NCBI GenBank assembly: GCA_905116865.2
Contig: CAJHNH020000229.1
Location: forward strand, 190,001 to 254,000
Length of the DNA: 64,000 nt
DNA from: Candidula unifasciata
Taxonomy: Eukaryota > Mollusca > Gastropoda > Stylommatophora > Geomitridae
Reading direction: 5' to 3'
This document shows, one piece after another, positions 1 through 10,329 of this stretch. Within the stretch, counting starts at the first letter, position 1; the number at the start of each line of letters is the position of its first letter. Under the pieces are notes generated by a model. It saw only the letters and a list, made by a program, of their open reading frames with translations. It made no database searches and was not told the DNA's origin. Both the position numbers and the translations under genes were made by a program.

Positions 1-296
1 TTGGCATCTATGCATCTCTGGGGGATACTGACAAGAATTATGATGATGATGAAGATTAGAAGAAGAAGAAGGAGGAGGAGGAGTAGACGGAAAAGAAGAA
101 TAACGAATGAACGAATGTTTTTTTTAGAAGCAGAAAAAGAAGGAGGAGGAAGAGGTAGGAAAGGAGGAGGAAGAGGTAGGGGCGGAGGAGGAAGAGGTAG
201 GAAAGGAGAAGGAAGAGGTAGGAGGAGGAGTAAGAGGTAGGAAGGACGAAGGAAGAGGTAGGGGAGGAGGAGGAAGAGGTAGGGGAGGAGGAGAAG
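1..296. repeat. Purine-rich GGA/GAA repeat tract
   Basis: Almost pure purine on the + strand, made of imperfect repeats of a GGAGGAGGAAGAGGTAGG-type motif about 18-24 bp long. Open frames on both strands (poly-Arg/Gly/Lys on +, poly-Ser/Leu on -) are translation of low-complexity DNA and are not called as genes. Confidence 0.9.
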
Positions 297-329
297 TCAC
301 AAGAAAGATTAGCCTCGACTAACCAACCG

Positions 330-398
330 TACAGACAATCACCGACAGACAGACCAAAGTTGGTACAGACAATCGCCGACAGACAGACCATAGTTGGA
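330..398. repeat. 34-bp tandem duplication
   Basis: Two copies of a unit beginning TACAGACAATC and ending in a TTGG block, 34 bp apart, with a few differences. It fills the gap between the purine tract and the SINE that follows. Confidence 0.8.
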
Positions 399-442
399 GG
401 AGATATATACGTGAGATTGTTACCAAGCATAGTTGCTGGGAC

Positions 443-1441
443 GGAGCCGACGTGGTGTAGTGGATAGACGCTCGCCTGCCAATCAGAGGCTCGTGATTTC
501 GTGTCCTGAAAAAGCCGGACTTTTTTGTTTCAAAAGACCTTGGTTGACAGGTCGACCCAGCCTTGAGTGGGTACCAGGTATATTCCTGGGAAGTAAATGC
601 GGTCGTCGTCATGTTGACTACATCACACAGTGGGTGCCGGTTGGTCGTCATGTTGACTACATCACACAGTAAGTGCCGGTTGGTCGTCATGTTGACTACA
701 TCACACAGTAAGTGCCGGTTGGTCGTCATGTTGACTACATCACACAGTAAGTGCCGGTTGGTCGTCATGTTGACTACATCACACCGTAAGTGCAATGGTC
801 GTCACGTTGACTACATCACACACTAAGTGCGGTGGTCGTCATGTTGACTACATCACACAGTAAGTGCCGGTTGGTCGTCATATTGACTACATCACACAGT
901 AAGTGCCGGTTGGTCGTCATGTTGACTACATCACACAGTAAGTGCCGGTTGGTCGTCATGTTGACTACATCACACCGTAAGTGCAATGGTCGTCACGTTG
1001 ACTACATCACACACTAAGTGCGGTGGTCGTCATGTTGACTACATCACACAGTAAGTGCCGGTTGGTCGTCATGTTGACTACATCACACAGTAAGTGCGGT
1101 GGTCGTCATGTTGACTACATCACACAGTAAGTGCGGTGGTCGTCATGTTGACTACATCACACAGTAAGTGCGGTGGTCGTCATGTTGACTACATCACACA
1201 GTAAGTGCCGGTTGGTCGTCATGTTGACTACATCACACAGTAAGTGCGGTGGTCGTTATGTTGACTACATCACACAGTAAGTGCCGGTTGGTCGTCATGT
1301 TGACTACATCACACAGTAAGTGCCGGTTGGTCGTCATGTTGACTACATAACACAGTAAGTGCCGGTTGGTCTATAATTATAGATCTAGGTCAGTTTGCCA
1401 TATATGCCCAACCGGACTAAAAGCGTGTAAAAGGGTCCTTC
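443..1441 (+). mobile_element. SINE-1 copy, split by an internal minisatellite
   Basis: The left part (about 443-600) has a tRNA-like head (box A-like TGGTGTAGTGG, degenerate box B near 495-510). The body CCTTGAGTGGGTACC followed by GGGAAGTAAATGCGGTC matches the intact antisense copy at 26180-26446. The right part (about 1367-1441) resumes the same element, with a TATATGCC-like block and the 3' end GTGTAAAAGGGTCCTT. Between them about 770 bp of tandem repeat replaces a segment that is single-copy in the 26-kb element. No clear target-site duplication is visible. Family assignment is by internal comparison only. Confidence 0.8.
594..1366. repeat. 37-39-bp minisatellite derived from SINE-1
   Basis: About 20 copies of a unit containing GTTGACTACATCACACAGTA and GTCGTCATG, in a 39-bp form (with GCCGGTTG) and a 37-bp form (with GCGGTG). 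A block with the rare variants ACACCGTAAGTGCAATGG and CACACTAAG recurs 191 bp apart (781 and 972), so several units were copied together. The unit is homologous to the SINE-1 interior (compare GATGCTGACCTCATCACCCA, reverse strand, near 26.27 kb). Confidence 0.95.
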
Positions 1442-1483
1442 AGTTTGTATCCTCATTGATCTGGTCAAGGCTCCTTATCGTCC

Positions 1484-1554
1484 CCTCCTGACGTCACCCT
1501 GAGACATCCATGTCCTCATCGTCTGCTCCTGACGTCACCCTGAGACATCCATGT
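1484..1554. repeat. 41-bp duplication carrying two CRE-like palindromes
   Basis: The block CTCCTGACGTCACCCTGAGA is present twice, 41 bp apart. Each copy holds the palindrome TGACGTCA (1489-1496 and 1530-1537), the consensus cAMP-response element. Whether it binds any factor is unknown. Confidence 0.8.
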
Positions 1555-1671
1555 TTAATGAAGATGTTGGCAAGTATATGTATTTGGACGTACCCCAACT
1601 GGAGGGCTGGCAAACGCATTCACAACCATCGACTTGTTGGTGTTTCACCTCCACCATGAGCGTGCTATCGC

Positions 1672-1702
1672 CGTTGTTGTTGTTGTTGTTGTTGTTGTTG
1701 TC
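1672..1702. repeat. (TTG)n microsatellite
   Basis: About ten uninterrupted GTT triplets. The region from 1555 to 1865 otherwise shows no gene. Confidence 0.9.
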
Positions 1703-1865
1703 CTGTTTATTGTCGTTTAACCGAGAAACACACGGTGTTTAACCTGTGCAGAAGGTAATTGTCGGTTATGTGTGTGTACAGCCACAAAGCCGACTATAAC
1801 TGCAAGAAAAACTGCTTGTATTTCCGAGCCTCGTTAATTATTTTCTGATTTATGCATGTCGCTCT

Positions 1866-4800
1866 TCTGCTGCCGGTTTGTGCTCTACCCTCCCCTCTTT
1901 GGTTGCCGGTTTGTGCTCTACCCTCCCCTCTTTGGTTGCCGGTTTGTGCTCTACCCTCCCCTCTTAGGTTGCCGGTTTGTGCTCCACCCTCCCCTCTTTG
2001 GCTGCCGGTTTGTGCTCTACCCTCCCCTCTTTGGCTGCCGGTTTGTGCTCTACCCTCCCCTCTTTGGTTGCCGGTTTGTGCTCTACCCTCCCCTCTTAGG
2101 TTGCCGGTTTGTGCTCTACCCTCCCCTCTTTGCCTGCCGGTTTGTGCTCTACCCTCCCCTCTTAGGTTGCCGGTTTGTGCTCTACCCTCCCCTCCTTGGT
2201 TGCCGGTTTGTGCTCTACCCTCCCCTCTTTGGTTGCCGGTTTGTATTCTACCCTCCCCTCTTTGGTTGCCGGTTTGTATTCTACCCTCCCCTCTTTGGTT
2301 GCCGGTTTGTGCTCCACCCTCCCCTCTTTGGCTGCCGGTTTGTGCTCTACCCTCCCCTCTTTGGCTGCCGGTTTGTGCTCTATCCTCCCCTCTTTGGCTG
2401 CCGGTTTGTGCTCTATCCTCCCCTCTTTGGTTGCCGGTTTGTATTCTACCCTCCCCTCTTTGGCTGCCGGTTTGTGCTCTATCCTCCCCTCTTTGGCTGC
2501 CGGTTTGTGCTCTATCCTCCCCTCTTTGGCTGCCGGTTTGTGCTCTATCCTCCCCTCTTTGGCTGCCGGTTTGTGCTCTATCCTCCCCTCTTTGGTTGCC
2601 GGTTTGTATTCTACCCTCCCTCTTTGGCTGCCGGTTTGTGCTCTATCCTCCCCTCTTTTGGCTGCCGGTTTGTATTCTACCCTCCCCTCTTTGGTTGCCG
2701 GTTTGTGTTCTATCCTCCCCTCTTTGGCTGCCGGTTTGTATTCTACCCTCCCCTCTTTGGCTGCCGGTTTGTGCTCTACCCTCCCCTCCTTGGTTGCCGG
2801 TTTGTGCTCTACCCTCCCCTCTTTGGCTGCCGGTTTGTATTCTACCCTCCCCTCTTTGGCTGCCGGTTTGTGCTCTACCCTCCCCTCTTTGGCTGCCGGT
2901 TTGTGCTCTACCCTCCCCTCTTTGGTTGCCGGTTTGTGCTCTACCCTCCCCTCTTTGGTTGCCGGTTTGTGCTCTACCCTCCCCTCTTTGCCTGCCGGTT
3001 TGTGCTCTATCCTCCCCTCTTTGGCTGCCGGTTTGTGCTCTATCCTCCCCTCTTTGGTTGCCGGTTTGTATTCTACCCTCCCCTCTTTGGTTGCCGGTTT
3101 GTGCTCTACCCTCCCCTCTTTGGTTGCCGGTTTGTATTCTACCCTCCCCTCTTTGGCTGCCGGTTTGTGCTCTATCCTCCCCTCTTTGGTTGCCGGTTTG
3201 TGCTCTACCCTCCCCTCTTTGGCTGCCGGTTTGTGCTCTACCCTCCCCTCTTTGGTTGCCGGTTTGTGCTCTACCCTCCCCCCCGTTTGTGCTCTACCCT
3301 CCTCTTTGCCTGCCGGTTTGTGCTCTACCCTCCCCTCTTTGGTTGCCGGTTTGTGCTCTATGTCCCCTCTTGGCTGCCGGTTTGTGCTCTACCCTCCCCT
3401 CTTTGGTTGCCGGTTTGTGCTCTACCCTCCCCTCTTTGGTTGCCGGTTTGTGCTCTACCCTCCCTCTTTGGTTGCCGGTTTGTGCGCTTCTTACCCTCCC
3501 CTCTTTGGCTGCCGGTTTGTGCTCTACCCTCCCCTCTTTGGCTGCCGGTTTGTGCTCTACCCTCCCCTCTTTGGTTTCTGCCGGTTTGTGCTCTACCCTC
3601 CCCTCTTTGGCTGCCGGTTTGTATTCTACCCTCCCCTCTTTGGTTGCCGGTTTGTATTCTACCCTCCCCTCTTTGCCTGCCGGTTTGTGCTCTACCCTCC
3701 CCTCTTTGCCTGCCGGTTTGTATTCTACCCTCCCCTCTTTGCCTGCCGGTTTGTGCTCTACCCTCCCCTCTTTGGCTGCCGGTTTGTATTCTACCCTCCC
3801 CTCTTTGGCTGCCGGTTTGTATTCTACCCTCCCCTCTTTGCCTGCCGGTTTGTGCTCTATCCTCCCCTCTTTGCCTGCCGGTTTGTGCTCTATCCTCCCC
3901 TCTTTGGCTGCCGGTTTGTGCTCTACCCTCCCCTCTTTGCCTGCCGGTTTGTGCTCTATCCTCCCCTCTTTGGCTGCCGGTTTGTGCTCTATCCTCCCCT
4001 CTTTGGCTGCCGGTTTGTATTCTACCCTCCCCTCTTTGGTTGCCGGTTTGTGCTCTACCCTCCCCTCTTTGGCTGCCGGTTTGTGCTCTACCCTCCCCTC
4101 TTTGGCTGCCGGTTTGTGCTCTACCCTCCCCTCTTTGGCTGCCGGTTTTTGTGCTCTACCCTCCCCTCTTTGGTTGCCGGTTTGTGCTCTACCCTCCCCT
4201 CTTTGGTTGCCGGTTTGTGCCCTACCCTCCCCTCTTTGGTTGCCGGTTTGTGCTCTACCCTCCCCTCTTTGGCTGCCGGTTTGTGCTCTACCCTCCCCTC
4301 TTTGGTTGCCGGTTTGTGCTCTACCCTCCCCTCTTTGGTTGCCGGTTTGTGCTCTACCCTCCCCCTCTTGGTTGCTGGTTTGTGCTCTATCCTCCCCTCT
4401 TTGGTTGCCGGTTTGTGCTCTACCCTCCCCTCTTTGGCTGCCGGTTTGTGCTCTATCCTCCCCTCTTTGGTTGCCGGTTTTGTGCTCTACCCTCCCCTCT
4501 TTGGCTGCCGGTTTTGTGCTCTACCCTCCCCTCTTTGGCTGCCGGTTTGTGTCTTCTACCCTCCCCTCTTTGGCTGCCGGTTTGTGCTCTACCCTCCCCT
4601 CTTTGGCTGCCGGTTTGTGCTCTACCCTCCCCTCTTTGGCTGCCGGTTTGTGCTCTACCCTCCCCTCTTTGGCTGCCGGTTTGTGCTCTACCCTCCCCTC
4701 TTTGGTTGCCGGTTTGTGCTCTACCCTCCCCTCTTTGGCTGCCGGTTTGTGCTCTACCCTCCCCTCTTTGGCTGCCGGTTTGTGCTCTACCCTCCCCTCT

Positions 4801-5352
4801 TTGGCTGCCGGTTTGTGCTCTACCCTCCCCTCTTTGGCTGCCGGTTTGTGCTCTACCCTCCCCTCTTTGGTTGCCGGTTTGTGCTCTACCCTCCCCTCTT
4901 TGGTTGCCGGTTTGTGCTCTACCCTCCCCTCTTTGGTTGCCGGTTTGTGCTCTACCCTCCCCTCTTTGGTTGCCGGTTTGTGCTCTACCCTCCCCTCTTT
5001 GGCTGCCGGTTTGTGCTCTACCCTCCCCTCTTTGGTTGCCGGTTTGTGCTCTACCCTCCCCTCTTTGGTTGCCGGTTTGTGCTCTACCCTCCCCTCTTTG
5101 GTTTGCCGGTTTGTGCTCTACCCTCCCCTCTTTGGCTGCCGGTTTGTGCTCTACCCTCCCCTCTTTGGTTGCCGGTTTGTGCTCTATCCTCCCCTCTTTG
5201 GTTGCCGGTTTGTGCTCTACCCTCCCCTCTTTGGTTGCCGGTTTGTGCCCTACCCTCCCCTCTTTGGCTGCCGGTTTGTGCTCTACCCTCCCCTCTTTGG
5301 CTGCCGGTTTCTGGTCTACCCTCCCCTCTTAAGTTGTCGGTTTGTGGTCTAC
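1866..5352. repeat. 33-bp minisatellite, about 105 copies
   Basis: The unit contains TTGCCGGTTTGTGCTCTACC followed by CTCCCCTC and a T-rich joint. Variants alternate GGTTGCC/GGCTGCC/GCCTGCC and TGTGCTC/TGTATTC. Occasional 1-4 bp indels and a damaged stretch near 3,285-3,370 shift the phase. Because the unit has no stop triplet on the + strand and is 33 bp long, all three forward frames stay open for over 1,000 codons (1852-5403, 1856-5332, 2175-5396). The products are the same 11-residue unit in three readings (for example LPVCALPSPLW), so this is satellite DNA and not a gene. Confidence 0.97.
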
Positions 5353-5910
5353 CCTGTTGGTCTTTCATCGCACTATTTTTCTCTCTCCTTAATTAGTAAG
5401 TGACTGACCCACATAAAGATGATTGTGTCTGCCAGATGTGGGCTGTTTTCTCACTGAGTAATGATATATTCGACTGGCTGTTTTTCTTTGTTTAGTTCCT
5501 TCTTTTTGCATGTCTTTCTTGTTTCATTTCTGTCTTTGTCTGCCTGTTTCTATTTCTGGGCATATGTTTTTTTTTTTCTTTTCGCCTTCTTTTTGTTTGT
5601 CTTTGTTATTGTCTTTCTTTCTTATTTTTTTTTTTTTCTTTGCTTCCTTTATACTTCTTTCCCCTCTGTCTTTCCTTCTTTGTGTCATTCGTCTTTCTAT
5701 TATTCCTTCACTTTATTATTTTCTCAATTCCTTCCACTCACCAACTTGTAGTGTTGTACAATATCGGCTGCTGATTTTGTCATTTTAAAGTTGCATATAT
5801 CTGGCTGTGTTGATATCTTTGTTCCAGCAGGTGTGGCTTGAAGTCTAGTTCATTCTTAGTTCTGGGGAAACGAAATATATCTGTAAATGGAGCTGTTCTC
5901 TACATCCTTT
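5353..5910. other. Gene-free, T-rich spacer
   Basis: Pyrimidine-rich on + (runs of T at 5566-5576 and 5625-5637), with frames that read as low-complexity Phe/Leu/Ser. I see no gene, SINE or tandem unit here. Confidence 0.6.
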
Positions 5911-6043
5911 ACAAGAAGAAGAAGAAGGAGAAGAAGAAGAAGAAGAAGAAGAAGAAGAAGAAGAAGAAGAAGAAGAAGAAGAAGAAGAAGAAGAAAAGAA
6001 GAAGAAGAAGAAGAAGGAGGAGGAGGAGGAGGAGGAGGAGGAG
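5911..6043. repeat. (GAA)n passing into (GGA)n, pure purine tract
   Basis: About 110 bp of AAG triplets followed by about 25 bp of GAG/GGA triplets, almost without a pyrimidine. This is a long homopurine-homopyrimidine mirror tract. Poly-Lys/Arg and poly-Leu/Pro frames across it are artefacts. Confidence 0.95.
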
Positions 6044-6335
6044 TTGAGAAAGAAATGTTCATACTAAGAGAAAATGAACATACACTGTAGAGCATATTTG
6101 AGAGCTGCTTGTAAGTTATCGATCCCCAAGGATACTAGAGTTTTTAGGTACACGGGGAACACGGTTGAATGCGCCATCAATCCGATAAAGCGTTACATTT
6201 GGGACGTCTCATAGAAAGGTTCTGTTATTCTTGTCTTTGTTTCACGTCTACGAAGTCACTGTCTAATCATTGATTGCCAAGGTCGTGTTTTATAAGTCAT
6301 TTCTTGGCACTTGGGAAGGTTTTGTACACTTATGC

Positions 6336-6577
6336 GAGGACAAGTACACAAATCAAGGGCTCCAGTGTAAGAGTTGTACGCACATTTGAGGTCTAGTACA
6401 CAAATCAAGGGCTCTTGTGCGAGGGTTGTACACAAATTTGAGGTCTAGTATACAAATCAAAGGCTCTTGTGTAAGGGTTGTACGCACATTTGAGGTCAAG
6501 TACACACATCAAGGGATGCTGTTTGGGAGTTGTACACACATTCGATGTCATGTACACATATCAAGGGCCGTTGTATG
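6336..6577. repeat. 52-bp minisatellite, about 4.6 copies
   Basis: The diverged unit contains GTACACAAATCAAGGGCTC and a TTGTACGCACATTTGAGGTC block. Copies differ at many sites, so it looks older than the large arrays. Confidence 0.9.
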
Positions 6578-6689
6578 GTCAGCATTCTGACATCACAGCA
6601 AGTGGTCATCAGCAAACTTGTGCTGGTGGAAATTTGGTCTGATTTGAACTTAGGACACATTGTGGTGCTGGCTCGGAGGCAGTCTTCCA

Positions 6690-7165
6690 ACCAGCCGATA
6701 AAGATAAAAGAACAAGTACTTAACTGAGCCGATGGAGATAAATGGCGAAAAATTAGTACTCCAATGAGCCGATGAAGATAAATGGCGAAAAATTAGTACT
6801 CCAATGAGCCGATGAAGATAAATGGCGAAAAATTAGTACTCCAATGAGAAGATAAAGATAAGTGGCGAAAAAGTAGTACTCCAATGAGCCGAAGAAGATA
6901 AACGGCGAAAAAGTAGTACTTAACTGGGCCGATGGAGATAAATGGCGAAAAAGTAGTACTTAACTGAGCCGATGGAGATAAATAGCGAAAAATTAGAACT
7001 CCAATGAGCCAATGAAGATAAATGGCGAAAAAGTAGTATCCCAATGAGCTGATAAAGATAAGTGGCGAAAAAGTAGTACTCCAATGAGCCGAAGAAGATA
7101 AATGGCGAAAAAGTAGTACTCCAATGAGCCGATTTAGACAAATGAACCAAGGCAGTCCTCCAAAG
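6690..7165. repeat. 40-bp minisatellite, about 12 copies
   Basis: The unit contains CCAATGAGCCGATGAAGATA and AATGGCGAAAAATTAGTACT. Sub-variants (ACTTAACTG versus ACTCCAATG; GATGGAG versus GATGAAG) are interspersed. Minus-strand frames are translations of the array. Confidence 0.95.
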
Positions 7166-7714
7166 AGCCGATTAAGGAAACGTGCCCGTCTTTCTGTCTG
7201 TCTATGCCTGTTCTTTCCTCTTGATCTATTCCCCGTTTTTCGCTCGCCGTCAGTGCCTTGGTGATATATAGGCTAGTACCTGTCCTTGACATCCGCTTGA
7301 ACCAAGTTTTCGCCAGGGACACAGATGAGTATCATTGATTTTGTACATTAGAGTCCTATGTAGTCACTTCATAATTAGAGCATATTTATGTATGTGTACT
7401 GTGTTGTTCTTTGTGTTGCTGATGAAGGCTAATCGCCGCAACGTCCGTTGTTTGTTTATTGTGATCGATTTTGTAAAGCAAACATAAACTGTTTGTTCTT
7501 TCTTAGCAACTTTTTCTCTTCCCTATAATTTCCTACCCCTTTAAAAACTTTATTTATTTATAATTATCTTCACCTCCAGGCTCTCCTTACTCTGCTGATA
7601 TTTCATTTCACACACCGCGGTCACTAACCCCTAACAATCAACTAATTAAATATATTAAAAAAAAAAAATCGCAAGCTCCAGCAACGACCTGGGACAAATG
7701 CACCATACTAACAC
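7166..7714. other. Gene-free spacer with a retroelement-like remnant
   Basis: No gene is seen. The part at 7400-7510 is described separately. An AT-rich stretch follows, with a poly(A) run at 7660-7668. Confidence 0.5.
7411..7510 (+). other. Degenerate retroelement 3' remnant with hammerhead-like core
   Basis: CTGATGA (7419-7425) is followed by a 3-bp stem GGC/GCC (7427-7429, 7435-7437) and GCAAC (7438-7442). This has the order of a hammerhead ribozyme core (CUGANGA, stem II, GAAAC), but one core base of GAAAC is changed. A TTTATT/AAAGCAAACATAAA tail follows. A similar antisense motif is at 53385-53409. Hammerhead motifs are known in Penelope-like retroelements; membership of that group is inference. 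Confidence 0.3.
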
Positions 7715-7960
7715 CTACTCCGCTCTGCCTCATTGACTCCCACCCCGCTCTGCCTCAGTGACTCAAACCCCGTTCTGCCTCAGTAACACCGACCCCGTTC
7801 TGCCTTAGTGAATCCAACCCTGTTCTGCCTCTGTGACTCCCACCCCGTCCTGCCTTAATGACTCCCACCCCGTTCTGCCTCAGTGAACCCCCCCCCCCCC
7901 CCGTTCTGCCTCAGCGACGCCTCCAGGTCCCACCTCAGTGACCCCCACCCCGTTCTGCCC
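7715..7960. repeat. 25-bp minisatellite, about 10 copies
   Basis: The unit contains CACCCCGTTCTGCCTCAGTG and ACTCC. One copy carries a run of about 15 C (7887-7901). Copies are diverged. Confidence 0.9.
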
Positions 7961-8347
7961 GAGTTGACTGTCTCCACCAACTATGAACTGAACTAATCCA
8001 AGATAATCAGAGATGTACTCCTTAAATGCGGAGACGCGCTACGCCTTCAACTCAGTGGCGGATCAGTTTTGTGTTTACGCACCACCCTCTGACGATCTGA
8101 ACCGCCTGTAGCGGCAACTTTGGAGCATACGCTCCACCGATCCAACACAGCACGTTGGCTCAAGTTGCCCGAACGCGCCGTTGTCTAGTAGTTGTGCAGT
8201 AGAACTGCTTGTCAGGTGTTGACTGAGACGCCAAGAGACCTATGTCACACACACAAGTTCAGTCAAGCTAGCCTCATTTCGCTCCAGTGGATTGTCATTA
8301 CTTATGTAAGTTTCTGTTAGGCGCTAGAATATTTGTCTGTGTTTGAG
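7961..8347. other. Gene-free spacer
   Basis: Mixed-composition DNA with no tandem unit, no long open frame and no recognised dispersed repeat. Confidence 0.5.
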
Positions 8348-8436
8348 GGGTGGGTGTCTGCAGCCGAGGATGGGTGTCTGCAGCCGGGGATGGGTGTCTG
8401 CAGCCGGGGATGGGTGTCTGCAGCCGGGGATGGGTA
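8348..8436. repeat. 20-bp minisatellite, about 4 copies
   Basis: Four near-identical copies of GGGTGTCTGCAGCCGGGGAT. Each unit contains a PstI-type CTGCAG palindrome. Confidence 0.95.
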
Positions 8437-8544
8437 AAGTTCGCTTGCAGACTGCATAAACACTGTTGAGAGTTGAGCGAAGCAGGACCTGCGCGGTTAG
8501 GACAGTATCAGCTGCTTGTATTTATTTGAATGTATTTGGTTGGT

Positions 8545-8676
8545 GGGGACCATGAGAACGCAGTGCGTGGCCTGCCTGCCGGAAAGTCATTGGTTTAAAT
8601 CTTTATTTACTCTTCATAATTTAGCTATTCCCCCAGGTCGACTCAGTCTGAAGTAGATTCTGAAAAATATGGGAAG
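8545..8676 (+). mobile_element. SINE-1 fragment adjoining a minisatellite
   Basis: A degenerate tRNA-like head (GTGGCCTGCCTGCC, box B-like ATTGGTTTAAATCT) is followed by CCAGGTCGACTCAGTCTGAA and ATATGGGAAGTAC. This aligns with CCAGGTCGACCCAGCCTTGA and CCGGGAAGTAAA of the 26-kb SINE-1. The element stops at GGGAAGTA, where the 30-bp array begins. Its 3' third is missing or replaced. Confidence 0.6.
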
Positions 8677-9400
8677 TACATATGTGTACTGGCTACACTA
8701 GGTTTCTACATGTGTAGTGTAAGTCGGCTCTGTAGCTAAGTCGATGCGAACGCTTCGCTTCGTAATGCCGGGATGCCAGGTTCGATCCCAGCTGCGGGCA
8801 ATGCGCCTTGCGTTGGTTTCGACAGTGGTATCAAGAAAGCCGACCGTCCAGAAGCAATGGCAAACTACTGGATGTAAATTGCCTAGAGAAACCACACAAC
8901 AGCCAGGGGCTGTTAGGGTTGGTTCTGCAACGTCCTGTAAAAGATACGCAACTAACTAACTGGCTACACTAGGTTTGTACATATGTGTACTGGCTACACT
9001 AAGTTTGTACATATGTGTACTGGCTACACTAGGTTTGTACATATGTGCACTGGCTACACTAGGTTAGTACATATGTGTACTGGCTACACTAGGTTTGTAC
9101 ATGTGTGTACTGGCTACACTAGGTTTGTACATGTGTGTACTGGCTACACTAGGTTTGTACATATGTGTACTGGCTACACTAGGTTTTTACATATGTGTAC
9201 TGGCTACACTAGGTTTGTACATATGTGTACTGGCTACACTAGGTTTTTACAGATGTGTACTGGCTACACTAGGTTTTTACATATGTGTACTGGCTACACT
9301 AGGTTTGTACATGTGTGTACTGGCTACACTAGGTTTTTACATGTGTGTACTGGCTACACTAGGTTTTTACATGTGTGTACTGGCTACACTAGGTTTGTAA
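8677..9400. repeat. 30-bp minisatellite interrupted by a SINE
   Basis: The unit is GTACATATGTGTACTGGCTA then CACTAGGTTT. One and a half units lie before the SINE-2 insertion (8677-8707) and about 15 after it (8959-9400). The unit contains the near-palindrome GTACATATGTGTAC. Variants are ATATG/ATGTG and GTTTG/GTTTT. The array resumes in phase after the SINE. Confidence 0.95.
8712..8958 (+). mobile_element. SINE-2, tRNA-derived, inserted in the 30-bp array
   Basis: The head has a box A-like TAGCTAAGTCGA and the box B GGTTCGATCCC (about 8780-8790), then a body with GCAATGGCAAACTACTGG. The 3' part GTTGGTTCTGCAACGTCC ends in a CTAACTAAC tail. A diverged antisense copy is at 16360-16615. The split array shows that at least two units existed before the insertion. 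No clear target-site duplication is seen. Confidence 0.85.
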
Positions 9401-9467
9401 CTGCTGCTGACTGTCTGTCCACTAGGGGCAATGTGACATCAGTTAATCTGACGTGGTAGATTATTCT

Positions 9468-9626
9468 CCGGTTGATTGTCCAGCCGCGGAGATGATTGTC
9501 CAGTCGCGGAGACGATTGTCCAGCCGCGGAGACGATTGTTCAGCCGCGGTGACGATTGCCCAGCCGCGGAGACGATTTCCCAGCCGCGGAGACGATTGTC
9601 CAGCAGCGGAGACGTTTGTCCAGCCT
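9468..9626. repeat. 20-bp minisatellite, about 8 copies
   Basis: The unit is CAGCCGCGGAGACGATTGTC with scattered substitutions. Each copy contains the palindrome CCGCGG, making this a small CpG-rich block. Frames on both strands are array translations. Confidence 0.95.
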
Positions 9627-9683
9627 GGCTGCAACAGATAATGCAGACAACGTCCCACTGACTGATTTTTGCTGAACGCCAGA

Positions 9684-10076
9684 GAGTACTGACTACAGTC
9701 GCCATGAGTACCAGCACTCAGAGGGTACTGACTACAGTCGCCATGAGTACCAGCACTCAGAGGGTACTGACTACAGTCGCCATGAGTACCAGCACTCAGA
9801 GGGTACTGACTACAGTCGCCATGAGTACCAGCACTCAGAGGGTACTGACTGCAGGCGCCATGAGTACCAGCACTCAGAGAGTACTGACTACAGTCGCCAT
9901 GAGTACCAGCACTCAGAGAGTACTGACTACAGTCGCCATGAGTACCAGCACTCAGAGAGTACTGACTACAGTCGCCATGAGTACCAGCACTCAGAGAGTA
10001 CTGACTGCAGGCGCTATGAGTACCAGCACTCAGAGGGTACTGACTGCAGGCGCCATCAGTACCAGCACTCAGAGGC
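9684..10076. repeat. 39-bp minisatellite, about 10 copies
   Basis: The unit contains GTACTGACTACAGTCGCCAT and GAGTACCAGCACTCAGAG. Being 13 codons long, it keeps frames open on both strands (for example 9461-10114 minus and 9704-10369 plus). Variants TACAGTC/TGCAGGC and AGAGGG/AGAGAG are clustered. Confidence 0.95.
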
Positions 10077-10126
10077 AAAATGGCCTGGTCAGGCAGACGG
10101 CGACTTACGGCCATTTGGTTGAGCTA

Positions 10127-10258
10127 GTGTCGGAGGGTCGAATTATCCGTGGGTCAAATTATTCGTGGATCGAATTATCTGTGGGTCGAATTATTATCCG
10201 TGGGTCGAGCCACTGCGGGTGGAACTATCCAGGGGACGAACCATCCGCGGGTCGCGGC
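10127..10258. repeat. Degenerate ~16-bp repeat
   Basis: Roughly eight diverged copies of GGTCGAATTATCCGTG, drifting to GGACGAACCATCCGCG at the right. This looks like an old, decayed array. Confidence 0.75.
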
Positions 10259-10329
10259 AGGGAAGCTACTATATATATTAATATGATCATGGTTGGTCTG
10301 TTATCTTCGTATAGTTTTAGATTACGGTG

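Noticed and set aside
1852..5403. Forward frames of 1,183, 1,158 and 1,073 codons
   Set aside because: All three forward frames are open through the same 33-bp array and encode three readings of one unit. This is satellite DNA, not a protein gene.
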